Shown here: positions 12,079 to 23,470 of the stretch, one piece after another
How positions within the stretch are numbered: position 1 is the stretch's first letter
Layout of the letters: the number at the start of each line of letters is the position of its first letter
Assembly: GCF_018812025.1 (NCBI RefSeq)
Contig: NC_063045.1
Coordinates: 20,377,420-20,441,419 of the forward strand
DNA length: 64,000 nucleotides
Direction of reading: 5' to 3'
Source: Megalobrama amblycephala
Lineage: Eukaryota; Chordata; Actinopteri; Cypriniformes; Xenocyprididae
Position numbers and translations under genes: made by a program
The notes under the pieces: generated by a model
Databases searched by the model: none
Seen by the model: only the letters and a program-made list of their open reading frames with translations
Told to the model about the DNA's origin: nothing

Positions 12079-12165
12079 CACAAGGATTAGCAAGAAATGA
12101 CTCAAGGTGTTACTGACATCGCAAAGTGAGAAACAGAGTCTCCACCCACTCAAACATTTATACTC
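12079..12165 (+). promoter_or_regulatory. Core promoter of protease locus A
   Basis: A TATA-like CATTTATACT (12155-12164) lies 41-50 bases before the ATG at 12205. The block CACAAGGATTAGCAAGAA (12079-12096) recurs exactly upstream of locus C (34501-34518). The CCACCCACT just before the TATA box also recurs there. The shared order argues for inherited cis-elements. Confidence 0.6.
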
Positions 12166-12204
12166 TGCTTCTTCTGAAGACACTCAGTGTTCGTCGTCTT
12201 CATC

Positions 12205-13769
12205 ATGACCATCATCATATCTCTGCTCCTGCTGGCCTCTCTGCTGCCACACCTGAACTTCACTGGTGAGACTGATTATATAACAGCATGTTATACTGGT
12301 TTCTAAGAAAAATGAATTGGTATGTGCTGAATAAGTTACTGATATCACCTCTTTCAGCTCATGTGGATATAGTGAATGGCAAGGAAGCCAAACCCCACTC
12401 TAGACCTTATATGGTTTCTCTTCAGAAAAACTCTCAACACATCTGCGGTGGATTCCTCATTTCTGATGAGTTTGTGTTGACTGCCGCACATTGCAGAAAC
12501 AAGTAAGACTGTACTTTTGTCTGTGCTACAATCATGAATTTTCAATTTAAATTGCATTTATTTGTATAGTGCTTTTCACAATACATATGGTTTCAAAGGC
12601 GTTTACAGAAAAAAAATCACATTTCTACATTACAATTTAGAGTAATCTGTTATCAGCAGTGACTGTGTCCAAGTAATGTCCATATGTCTTAAAATGTGCT
12701 AAAATAATACAAATAATGCAGTTAGCTAACATCATGTATTCAGTTAGGCAGAAACAATGATCTCATTAAAGCAATTATTACAAGTTGTGATCATGATTAC
12801 AATATATAGAATACAATAGAATACATCTAAAATCTTCGTAAGAAGATTAAAACTAAAATCTTATTTAAATGGTTTCATCATTCCTTCACAATCTTTCCTG
12901 AAAGAATAAAGAAACCTAAAAGCTGAAGTTAAGATTAATGTTTCTGTAAACAGAACAGAAGAGCTGACAGTTGTGGTTGGTGCACATGACTTACGAAAAA
13001 GGAATGAAGGAGCTGTCCGTATTGAAGTCCTACTACAGACATCTGGATTACAGTGAATAACCTTTTTGAAATGACACCATGCATTTGAGGGTAACGGACT
13101 GCATACCAGTTCTTCAAAATGATACCCAATCATTTAAACACATGCCTATTAACACTAATTTTGTTTTTGGATTGCAGCTAGAGAAAAAAGTCGAAAATAA
13201 TAAAAATGTCAAATGGATTTCCATACCAAAGACAAAAGGAGACATTGATGCAGATTCTGATTGCAGTGTTGCAGGCTGGGGACGTTTATCAACTAATGGC
13301 ACTTCAAGCCCAGTTCTAATGGAAACGAACGTGAAGATCATGAATAACAAAATATGTGAAAATATTTGGAAATGGACTTTCTCAGCTGCACAAATGATGT
13401 GTGTATATGGCAAAGGAGGAACCTGTAAGGTATGTAAAAAAAATTAACAATTGAATAATGATAATATTAGTAATTAACACAACAGAACAATAAATAAACA
13501 AATTATTATTTCAGTTTATATAACACTTTACAATGAATGAAGTCGTCTAAATGTGCTGAAGAGAGAAAGGTGATAACTGGCATTTTAGTGACGCACTGAT
13601 TCTTGACTTTTAACAGGGGGATTCAGGAGGTCCTTTGGTTTGTGGAGACGCTGCCGTTGGGATCACGTCTTTTGAATATGAATATCTCTGCAATTCACCT
13701 GACTATCCTAATGTGTATACTAAGATTTCAGCATTTCTTCAATGGATCGAAAATATAATTGAAAAATAA
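12205..13769 (+). pseudogene. Granzyme/mast-cell-protease-like serine protease, locus A, exon 3 broken
   Basis: Exons: 12205-12265, 12358-12502, 12954-13090, 13178-13429 and 13617-13769, all with GT/AG borders. The product would be a secreted S1A serine endopeptidase of the granule type. There is a signal peptide ([17 protein letters not shown]) and a short propeptide before mature [19 protein letters not shown], a family signature. His57 lies in TAAHC, Ser195 in GDSGGPLVC, and the C-terminal helix ends WIENIIEK. Exon 3 is 137 nt, which does not restore phase for exon 4. After TVVVGAHDL the frame runs into TGA at 13052, and the other frame, which contains the Asp102 context NDTM, has TAA and TGA codons. 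Exons 4 and 5 are fully open. I read this as a recent pseudogene. A sequencing error would have to be multiple to explain it. Confidence 0.85.
12540..12800. repeat. Dispersed repeat fragment in intron 2 of locus A
   Basis: The text TGCATTTATTTGTATAGTGC followed by TTTTCACAATACATATGG resembles a common fish SINE/LINE 3' tail. The match is from memory of the style of sequence, not from an alignment. It accounts for most of the 451-base intron 2. Confidence 0.4.
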
Positions 13770-13862
13770 TAATTGACTTTATAATAATAAAAAAGATGTG
13801 TAGTACTAGTGCTTAATCAAAAATGTTTCCAAATGTTTCAGATTTTTCCCACATCTTGTTCT

Positions 13863-13868
13863 AATAAA
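13863..13868 (+). terminator. Polyadenylation signal of locus A
   Basis: An AATAAA hexamer lies 94 bases after the stop codon at 13767-13769. Another AATAAA at 13786-13791 is nearer and could also serve. Confidence 0.5.
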
Positions 13869-14164
13869 GTATCATGTTTTAAGAACAATAAGTCAAATGG
13901 TCCTCAATGTTACAACCTCATAAAATTGCAGTAACATCCTGTCTAGATGCATTATGCAAACAAAATATAATTTTTCTTCCACACATTTATTTCCTGAGCT
14001 CCCATAAAGTTAATCGAGAGGGAAGGTATTTGTACTGCACTTGTGCACACCTTACTTCTGCAGTTTGAGAACAATATCACAGACCTTAACATACGTTTTG
14101 TAGCCATTATACATTTTATTTTTGATCTGGAGTTTCAATGATTAATAATAACCCTTGTGAAAAA

Positions 14165-15060
14165 AAAGTGCACTTTAGTATACTTTTATAAAGTGTACTT
14201 ATTGCAAAAATAATATACTTTAAAAGAACACACTTAAGTGTGAATTAAATGTAATGTTTTCATCGCTTAAGTGCATTATATCTGTACTTAATTTCAAATA
14301 TATCACATATTAAGTTCATATTAAATGCAATAAGTTGAACTTAAGAGTGATTTTTTTGAACAACTTAAGTGGTACTTTAATACAACTTTATGACAACCTT
14401 CGTAATTGCTTCTAGTACCTTTAAAATATAGTTGAAGTGCACTGCCCAATGCACTAACAAGCAATTAATGTGAACTAAAATATATTTTAATATCAGATAT
14501 CAATACACTTAAGTGTGAATTAAATGTAATGTTTCATCCGCTTAAGTGCAATCTATTTGTAATCAATTTCAAATATATCACAGATTAAGTTAATATTAAA
14601 TGCAATAAGTTGAACTTTTGAGTGATTTTTTTGAACAACTTAAGTGGTACTTTAATACAACTTTATGACAACCTTCGTAATTGCTTCTAGTACCTTTAAA
14701 ATATAGTTAAAGTGCACTGCCCAATGTACTAACAAGCAATTAATGTGAACTAAAATATATTTTAATATCAGTTATCAATACACTTAAGTGTGAATTAAAT
14801 GTAATGTTTTCAGTGCATTCTATTTGTAATTAATTTCAAATATATCACAGATTAAGTTCATATTAAATGCAATAAGTTGAACTTCTGAGTGATTTTTTTT
14901 AAAGCACTTAAGTAGGACTTTAATACAATTTTTTATGTACTTCAAAATATGGTAAAAGTATACTTCCGAATGTACTGACAAGCAATTAATGCGAACTTAA
15001 ATATACTTTAATGTAATTTACATGTACACTATTATATAATTTAATACATTTGTAATTACA
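14165..15060. repeat. 275-base tandem repeat, three units
   Basis: CACTTAAGTGTGAATTAAAT recurs at 14231, 14506 and 14781, a period of 275. Each unit contains AGTTGAACTT, AACTTAAGTGGTACTTTAAT and GCACTGCCCAATG. The units are close copies, and the array decays after about 15030. Palindromic AAGTGCACTT-type motifs dominate, as in the array at 18780-19400. Confidence 0.9.
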
Positions 15061-15473
15061 TTTTTTGTACATATAATAATGAAGTTACAATTTAGTATAT
15101 TTCAAAATATTACAATCAACACAAATGCAAATTGAAACCCTCTACATTTACTGACAAAATAATCTCTAAAACAAATGCACAAAAACCTTTTTGTTGATGC
15201 ACAAGAAAAACCCAAGAAACACTATACACAATCACAAACAATTACAACACTTTAACTCTCATTTAGAAAGAGTCTGGAGGACAGTGAGGCTTATATGCAC
15301 TATAATTTTCTCCATCACATACAAAGGTACCTAAACCTACCATCACAATCTTTCTGCATTTTTACATTTTCAGATAAAATCATTCTGTATAAGATGATAA
15401 ATAAGATAACACCCATGAATTAATACAAACAAAATGTAAAGAAAAGAAAAGATTCAAAACTTTGGGTAACACT

Positions 15474-15791
15474 GTACAATAATTTTCTATTAGTTAACTA
15501 CTTTAGTTAACATGAACTATGAATGAAAAATACTTTAAGCATTTATAAATCCTAGTTAATATTACGTATGCATTATTAAAATCAAAAGTTGCACATGTTA
15601 ATAGATAATGCACTGTAAACTAACATGAACAATAACTATACATTTTATTAACTTGAGAAAATTTTTTTTTTATTGCCTAATGTTAACAAATATTGATAAA
15701 TACTGTAAAAAAAAGTCAATGCACATAGTTAGATAATGTTATCTAATATATTAATTGATGTTAACAAGCGAGACCTTTTGTATAGTGTTAC
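15474..15791. mobile_element. Small MITE with GGGTAACACT ends
   Basis: The inverted ends are GGTAACACTGTACAATA and TTGTATAGTGTTACC, about 318 bases apart. The interior has many TTAGTTAAC repeats. There is no coding capacity. The terminal style is that of common non-autonomous fish DNA elements, but I cannot assign a superfamily. Confidence 0.65.
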
Positions 15792-16040
15792 CTTTTGTAA
15801 ACCTTGTTACTTATAAGCTCTGCAACCCTTACTAGCACAAACATTAAACAGGACAAAAAGGTTTCTTCTAAAATCTTACTCCAGCATTACAGTGAATGTA
15901 ATTTTGAAAAGAAAAAACAAAACAAACAAAAAAACAATGAATTCCAAAGGCACAAAAACAAGAAAACCAAAATTGTCTGTCACCACCTTTTTTTAAGTTG
16001 TATGAAAAAGTGCTGTTTATGTCAATGTCCCAGAAGCTCT

Positions 16041-18090
16041 TCATCGGCAGAAAACCTCAAATGTCCATGAAGCTGCGAACCACCTCTACACAGTATGCAT
16101 AAATGAACATGTTCCAAAGAGGCAAGAAAGTAAAAAAAATAAATACCTGGAGGAAAAAACAAAACAAAAAAGAAGTAAGAGTCAGTCCATTATTATAATT
16201 GGTTCAATCGAATGAAATCAATAGATATAGATATATATACAGAACTCCAAAGTTTATATCCACCTTTGTAGGTTTGAAAATAATAAAAACCCATTTGGTA
16301 TTCCCTAAAGGCAAAGAGTTGCTGATAGTGATTGAAGCCTGTGGCCAAGATGTTTACTGTGTACTGATAATTTCCTCCACTTTAATACCAGTTGCAGTGT
16401 GAAATAAATATGAATGAACATCTGAAGGTGTGTTACAACATACAGTACAACTGACCCATAAGTTGTCACATTTAATCGCTCAATCAGTGTTTCAACGCGT
16501 GGAAAGACGTCAATGAAACAGCTTGTAAACAATGTCATGTAACGTCACATTTACTTCAGAAAAATCATATTCAGCATAAACTCATTAGTCAGCTATAGAG
16601 AGGAGCATTCTGCTAATTATATGCACCACGTTACATATTCATTATAATTTTATTTTAAATATTTTTTTTTATAATTAATTTATGTATTTAATGTTTGAAT
16701 ACATAATTTATGACAGCTACAATTTAAATTTTTATATTTCAAAAAACAATTTAGAGTAGAAATATGATTATGTAATTCTAAAGTTTACATAATCATAACT
16801 TTATTATAAAACAAACAAATCATACAAATTAGCATTGTATTTGTTTCTTTATTTAGTACTTCCCTGATGAAGCAGTTTATTCTGCAAGGTGTAAGTAAAC
16901 TTTTGACCGCAACTGCATCACCCAAGATGAATTACCTCAGTCATCAGGACAACACTGTTGTAGAATCCTGGGAGAAGCTCCTTCACATTTCCCACAAACA
17001 CCAGGATTCCAGTGACCACACCATCTTCACTGACACTGGCCTTTCAAAATAGAGAACATTTTTATAAACATTTTTATTCCTACTTTACAAGGAATTAAAC
17101 ATAACTTTATCAATTACACAAATATAGATAAATAACCCAAGGCCCAAGCAAATTGAGGGGTTTTGCTTTGAAAATAATTATATAATAATATCATTATATG
17201 TAAATATAAATATATAATGATTAGATGGGGATTTGTAAGTGCACAGGTGAGAATTTATTACTTGCAAACAGAAAAGATTCAAAGCATTTAAAAGCTATAA
17301 GGACAGTTGATGGCAGTGTTTTAGCTTGTAGTGTGTGATCAGGGTGGCTGAATTAATGGAAAAACATGGAACATCACCTCATCAATACAGGTCTTTGATT
17401 CCACACAGCTTGCACTGTATCTCCAATAACAAATCTGTACTGATCCTACAAAATTAATATATAAAACAACAGATAAGCACAAAAATATTACATATTACAA
17501 ACACAAACAGTAATTGAACAAATAACTTTTCAAATGCAAAAAGAAAAATAGATTATAAGCATTACTGGTGGTTATAATAGCGATTAAATGTATATAATTG
17601 TCTTTAAATGTTACAAGATCAGATCTTTGAATTTAGTTCTGCAAATTTAACTTAAAGTCATTTAAAATGATTTAAAAAGTCAGAGTTCAATTAAAATATT
17701 ATATTTTCAGCAGCCAAATTCTTTGAACACGCCCACACACGCGACCACGTTCATATTGTATAAGAAATTACTATAATGCAATCATAAATAAATTACAGGA
17801 AACATGATTAATTCACCTCCATATTGCGATTAAACTAAATAAGTTACACTCATAAGAACTGCTAGGCTATGTTCCGGTGAAAAAATAAAAATGAAGAGAG
17901 CATATATCAATATCAAGATACTTACTTATTTGTAATCCATAACGTCTCATCTGTAGTCATCCAAACGTGCGCTCCTTTGTTTTCTTCTTTGATCAGCAAA
18001 GTTTCCTCACGCATCGCGATCACAGAAAGATGGCTGAAGGTGCATTTTTCAAACTCTGGTGAAGTAATGCGCCGTCATGACGTAGTATTT
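16041..18090 (-). other. Candidate spliced minus-strand transcription unit, unknown
   Basis: Four stretches have matching splice borders on the minus strand. A: about 18090-17926, ending in donor GTAAGTATC, with a 29-codon frame from an ATG at 18014 (MREETLLIKEENKGAHVW...). B: 17445-17378, after acceptor TTTTGTAG. C: 17040-16936, after TTTTGAAAG, 35 open codons ([19 protein letters not shown]...), then donor GTAATT. D: 16085-16041, after acceptor GTGTAG, reaching a stop. If translation starts at the downstream ATG inside A, in a second frame (MRRYGLQI), all four join in phase to about 80 residues. The upstream frame would stop in B. I recognise no family. It may be a real small gene, a decayed gene, or cargo of a mobile element. 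Confidence 0.35.
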
Positions 18091-18102
18091 TGGCGCATGC
18101 GC
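18078..18102 (-). promoter_or_regulatory. Promoter-like motif pair (NRF1-like and CRE-like)
   Basis: GCGCATGCGC (18093-18102) is the palindromic NRF1 consensus, and TGACGTAG (18078-18085) is close to a CRE. They lie 60-90 bases upstream, on the minus strand, of the first ATG of the candidate unit ending at 16041. CpG-containing sequence is otherwise rare in this AT-rich region. Confidence 0.45.
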
Positions 18103-18392
18103 ATGATTAAATTTGTTCAAGTTGGAAGTTTTTCTAATTCATTGTTGTAGTTAGATTGTAAGTTTACAGAACTTGACTCATTCACCTAACTGAAATTCAT
18201 TTTATAGTTTAGTCTGATTAAAATTAAATGTATTTTAACTGAATATGAATTCAAATTATTTTTTAGATCTGTTAAACTTTTGCTTGCAATTAAATAGGTT
18301 TAATCAACTTAGAACAACAATGATATTATAAGTATTATACAGATATGTAAAGTACAGCACTGTTGCATTAAGTATCACAAATACAGCACTCC

Positions 18393-18395
<3 letters not shown>

Positions 18396-18425
<30 letters not shown>
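18396..18425. repeat. Poly-A run
   Basis: About 30 consecutive A residues. No retrocopy body or target duplication is visible next to it. Confidence 0.9.
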
Positions 18426-18426
<1 letters not shown>

Positions 18427-18779
18427 ATTTTATGTCAAATATTATGTAGAAAACTGACACTAGTCGAGTTTAGAGCAGGAGCTGGTGATAAAAATTTCAA
18501 CAATAAGTTGTACAGGATTATACACTGTATAAGCAAGTGTTTTGAAATTCAGAAAAATAAATTTCAAGTGTATTAATGCACACAGTATTTATTAAAGACT
18601 AAGCACATTTAAAATACATTAACAAATGTCATCTTGGACAACACACTTAAGTTGAAATTAAAATAAATTATTTTTCATGTGCTTTAATATATAAGTCAAT
18701 ACATCAGAATAAGTTTACTTATTTAAAACACTATAAAGTCATAATTAGGTAAAAATTAAGTGCATTTTTAAAAAGTGCT

Positions 18780-19400
18780 CTTAAGCATGTTTAGAAATAT
18801 TGTCATGAAAGTGTACTTTCTTCAAGTACAACTTAATAAGTCATTATTACAAAGTGCATTTTTAAAAAAGTGTTAATAAATATTGTCATTTAAGTGTACT
18901 TTCTTTAAGTACAACTTAATAAGTCATTATTACAAAGTGCATTTTTAAAAAAGTGTTAATAAATATTGTCATTTAAGTGTACTTTCTTTAAGTACAACTT
19001 AATAAGTCATTATTACAAAGTGCATTTTTAAAAAGTGCACTCAAGCGTGTTAGTAAATATTGTCATTTAAGTGTACTTTCTTTAAGTACAGCTTAATTTG
19101 ACATTATTACAAAGGGCATTTTTAAAAAGTGCACTCGAGCATATTAATAAATATTGTCATTAAAGTGTACTTTCTTTAAGTAAAACTTAATTTGACATTA
19201 TTACAAAGTGCATTTTTAAAAAGTGCACTTAAGCATGATAATAAATATTGTCATTAAAGTGTACTTTTTTAAAGTACAACTTAATAAATCATTATTACAA
19301 AGTGCATTTTTAAAAAGTGCACTCAAGTGTGTTAATAAACATTGTCATTAAAGTTTACTTTCTGTAAGTACAATTAATAAGTCATTATTACAAAGTGTAT
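18780..19400. repeat. 83-94-base tandem repeat, about seven units
   Basis: AAAGTGCATTTTTAAAAA recurs at 18851, 18934, 19017, 19111 (variant), 19205, 19299 and 19392. The first periods are 83 and the later ones 94. Each unit also has GTGTACTTTCTTTAAGTAC and ATATTGTCATT. The motif style matches the 275-base array at 14165-15060. Confidence 0.9.
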
Positions 19401-19432
19401 TTTTCATGTGCTTTAATATATAAGTCACTGAT

Positions 19433-21985
19433 GTTAATAAGCAGAATCATTGAAGGAAAGAGAGAAAAAAAGGTGTTAATTAATGTTTTATAGAATGTTT
19501 CATTTCAAGCCACCATGAAAGAGGTCAGTGTTTGCTTTAGTTGGGCTCTTGACTCTTTACCTTTTATTATTATTAATTATTCTCTGGCTGCTCTTTGTGT
19601 TTGTAAAGCACATTTGTTATGGTCAGAAAAAATATGATCTGTTCACAATATAATTTGATGATGATATAATCATCATGTGATGGCCTGATGTCGTTTAGAG
19701 TCTAAATCTCTGACCGTGTGCTTGATGTGTAGCTTTAGTATTAATGATTGTAGTCCTGTGATGTTACAGCTGGAGATCCAACAATAGTATGACCTTTTTT
19801 TCTTTTTTAAGAATAATACATTATGCACTGAAGCTTCAGTGTTTAAATACACACAGACATCAAGAATCAGCAGGGACGTGCACAGGGGGGTTGCTCAGGT
19901 TGCCCGGGCAACTGCCCATATGCCCTTCTCGACTCACGTTGCCCTTCCGAGGTGGGAAAAAATAAATAAAAATATCTTACAATGGATACAGAATTTCACG
20001 TAGGCCTAGATTAAAAAAAACAAATCGCAAAGCCTCGTTCACTTCCATATTCGGGCACCCGTCCGAAAGTGAAAGTCAGTAGGGGAAGGGCAAACTCTGT
20101 TTATGTGGCTGCAGCGCTGCACGCGACCGGCACCTGAGCTGAGCCTGCATGAACGGCACTAGAAGGAGATTGTCGGGTGAGACGACTTAACGTTGTCGGA
20201 AAGGTGAGTAAGGTTATAATCTTTAACGAAAACGAACGAAAAAAACGAAAAATAGGTGGGAAAAAACTTCGTCGTTAACTGAAATAAAAATAAAAACGAG
20301 GCATTACAAAAAAAAAAAAAAAAAAAAAAACGATAACTAACCAAAACTGTAATGTGTGTTTGGCAAAACTAACTAAAATAAAATTATAGATTAAATGTCC
20401 TTAGTTTTCGTCTTTGTCAGTGTCTTTCATAGAGCAAAAGTTCAGCTGCATTTCATTTCCCTGCGTCTCTCACTCACGCGTCTCTCTCACATACTCGCGC
20501 GCGCACAGCCCCTCCCCTCCGTGCACACCGCTCGCGCCTCCGTGAGAACGAGTGTTGGAAGCAAGTTCGCGAAAGGTTGGTATCTCGTGAAAACCTTTAC
20601 ACAAATACACATTAAAAAGTGGTATAAAAATATTTTTAATTCTGAATATAATTTTGTCAGTGCGTTAATGTCGACCCGAGAAGCGATTGCTACTTTAGAA
20701 AGTTAACTAGACGCAAGTTTGAGGTAAAATGCACTTGGGTTGTCGATGTCAAAACACTATTTAAGCTGTGATTCAAGTAAGGAATAATTGACGACGGGCC
20801 GTTGAATTATTAGAAAAATAATGCACACCTGAAGTGGTGATTCGGTCACGACTCGAAGCGGAGTCAATTATTCCGCTTATACCACAGTTACCACACCTCA
20901 AAACATCGATCCGATGATATATTTAAAGGGATTCGTTCGGTTTCTGTACTTAATCGCTATTGTGGGTAGGACTATTTCTTCCTCATCTCATGTTATTCTC
21001 AGTCCTTCATATAGCCCGTGATTTTTTTTTTTTTTGGGGGGGGGGGGGGGGGGGTGTTGCCCTTTTTTTTTAGGTCAGAGCAACTGCCCCTCAAAATTCC
21101 TGTGCATGTCCCTGAGAATCAGCATATGATTCTCAAGAACGGTGAAAATAAATAAATACAAAATACTGACAAACAGATCAACTCTGAACATCACAAAACA
21201 AGCTACTGTCACAACAAAACAACAGAAAAATAAAAGCAAACATGATCAATCTACGAAAATTACAGGACAATTCAGCTGCATAATTTATTCATGCAGCAAT
21301 GCATGATGGGAGCCATGGATGAGTTTTGATTGGTGGCTCCCATCATGCACTGCAACATGAAGCACTTTGTTTGATTGTCACCATTGTTGAGGGACATATG
21401 CTGATTCTTGATGTCTGTGTGTTTAAAAAAAAAACCTTCAGATTATAAAAGCTCTGCTGGATCTCAAGCGGTAACAGATTTACTATAAAGAAATAATGTA
21501 ATATCTATATCATCAGTTAATACTGGATATCACCAATGAATCTGGCCATTTCACAACGATAAAACACAACTATTATGACCATGCTTCCCAAAGCATTGTG
21601 AACCTAAATTGATCAACTTTGGCTCACTGCACTTTTGGGAAACACAGTTCAGATCATAGTTTCTCTGACCATAACAAATGTACTCTACAAACACAAAGTT
21701 GGAGCAGCCAGAGATAAACTAACGTGAATAAATAAGTCAAGAGCCCAACTAAAGGAAATGCTTTTCACCATCATGGTGACTTCAAACTAAACTTTCATTA
21801 TAACATTAACATCTAAACATCTGTTAATTCTCAGTAAGAACTTTTGTCGATGTATTACAGAAATAAAATCAAACTGGTTAATAATAAGTGTAATAATGTT
21901 TAATAGCTGGAAGTCAGTTGTAGTTGTTGTGTCTCTCTCTTTTTCTGTTTCTTCAGCGATTCTGCTTATTAACATCAGTTGTCAC
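19433..21985. repeat. Long imperfect inverted repeat, interrupted
   Basis: The left arm begins GATGTTAATAAGCAGAATCA (19433) and the right arm ends GATTCTGCTTATTAACATCA (about 21957-21976). Inside, the left arm has CATTTGTTATGGTCAGA and ACACAGACATCAAGAATCAG. The right arm has their complements (TCTGACCATAACAAATG; CTGATTCTTGATGTCTGTGT). A hAT element at 19871-21114 lies in the left arm. No coding region is seen. Confidence 0.75.
19871..21114. mobile_element. Non-autonomous hAT transposon with 8-base duplication
   Basis: The ends are CAGGGACGTGCACAGG and CCTGTGCATGTCCCTG, an inverted pair with one mismatch. AGAATCAG is duplicated exactly on both sides (19863-19870 and 21115-21122). Eight-base duplications with CAGGG ends are diagnostic of hAT. 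The 1,244-base interior holds no transposase, only a 103-codon open frame of no known type. A G-run sits near 21037-21053. Confidence 0.9.
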
Positions 21986-22038
21986 CACTAATTGTCAATC
22001 ATCACTCAATCATCAATCAATTATCTCATTAACTTTAA

Positions 22039-23007
22039 AGGTGCCCTCGAATGAAAAATTGAATTTATCTTGGCATAGTCAAATAACAAGAGTTCAGTAC
22101 ATGGAAATGACATACAGTGAGTCTCAAACTCCATTGTTTCCCCCTTCTTATATAAATCTCATTTGTTTAAAAGACCTCAGAAGAACAGGCGAATCTCAAC
22201 ATAACACCGACTGTTACGTAACAGTCAGGATCATTAATATGTACGCCCCCAATATTTGCATATGCCAGCCCATGTTCCCAACATTATGAAAGGCATTAGA
22301 CAAGGGCAGCCAGTATTAATGTCTGGATCTGCACAGGTGAATCAACAGACTAGGTAAGCAAGCAAGAACAATAGCGAAAAATGGCAGATGGAGCAATAAT
22401 AACTGACATGATTCATGATATCATGATATTTTTAGTGATATTTGTAAATTGTCTTTCTAAATGTTTCGTTAGCATGTTGCTAATGTACTGTTAAATGTGG
22501 TTAAAGTTACCATCGTTTCTTACTGTATTCACGGAGACAAGAGCCGTCGCTATTTTCATTTTTAAACACTTGCAGTCTGTATAATTAATAAACACAACTT
22601 CATTCTTTATAAATCTCTCCAACAGTGTAGCATTAGCCGTTAGCCACGGAGCACAGCCTCAAATTCATTCAGAATCAATGTAAACAATATAACAATATAC
22701 AATACTCACATAATCCGACACATGCATGACGAACACTTTGTAAAGATCCATTTGAGGGTTATTTTAGCTGTGTGAACTTTGTTTATGCACTGTTCAAGGC
22801 AAGCGCGAGCTCCGTGGGCGTGGAGCAGGAGAATTAAAGGGCCAGTAGCCCTGAATCGGCTCATTTGTAATGATGCCCCAAAATAGGCAGTTAAAAAAAT
22901 GAATTTAAAAAAATCTATGGGGTATTTTGAGCTGAAACTTCACAGACACATTCAGGGGACACCTTAGACTTATATTACATCTTTTTAAAAAAAGTTCTAG
23001 GGCACCT
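22039..23007. mobile_element. TTAA-flanked element, copy 1 (complete)
   Basis: It starts AGGTGCCCTCGAATGAAAAA and ends CTAGGGCACCT, an inverted pair, with TTAA outside both ends (22035-22038 and 23008-23011). It is 969 bases with no transposase. It contains ATGGCAGATGGAGCAATAAT and TTGCATATGCCAGCCCA, which recur in the other two copies. TTAA duplication and AGG-starting ends suggest a Kolobok-type or piggyBac-type non-autonomous element. Confidence 0.85.
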
Positions 23008-23325
23008 TTAACACTGCTTCAGTGTTACTTTTTAACACCCGGCAAGATGGACTCATATGGAATGTTTAAAAATGTGTTTAAAATGTTGTAAAATTTGAAA
23101 ATGAAAAGGATTTAATAAATTCTGGTTTTAATTCAGCGTGTGTGTAAAATATATATATCTCATTATAGTCAACGATTGTACGCTGTCAAAGCCAATTTTG
23201 TACCCTTTTTGAAGGGTCAATTTTTGTACTGTTAAATAAAGGTACAAATCACAAGGGTACAAATTTGTACCTTTGTACCATTGTACCCCTAAAGGTATAA
23301 TTATGTACTTTGTTTTCTGAGAGTG

Positions 23326-23470
23326 AAAGGCAATCCAGTTTACTTGTTAAAACCATGCAAACCGATTGCCTTAAAAAACAAGTACGTGTTACTCATTTGA
23401 GTAACGCTTACTTGGTTTTTTTTAAGGCAATCAGTTTGCATGGTTTTAACAAGTAAACTGGATTGCCTTT
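23326..23470. repeat. 145-base near-perfect palindrome
   Basis: Arms of about 58 bases read AAAGGCAATCCAGTTTACTT at the left and AAGTAAACTGGATTGCCTTT at the right, with only one or two mismatches and a short length change in an A-run. The loop itself contains GTTACTCATTTGAGTAAC. No gene is associated. It is a MITE-like fold-back. Confidence 0.92.

Noticed and set aside
12205..13769. Locus A considered as a functional protease gene
   Set aside because: Exon 3 has the wrong length for the phase of exon 4 and stop codons in both relevant frames, which no visible alternative splice site avoids.
18780..19400. A regular repeat array considered as a CRISPR-like structure
   Set aside because: Units are contiguous with no unique spacers, and the genome is eukaryotic. 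It is an ordinary tandem repeat.
20395..20706. A 103-codon + frame inside the hAT element as transposase
   Set aside because: It has no hAT dimerisation or catalytic motif and is far too short.
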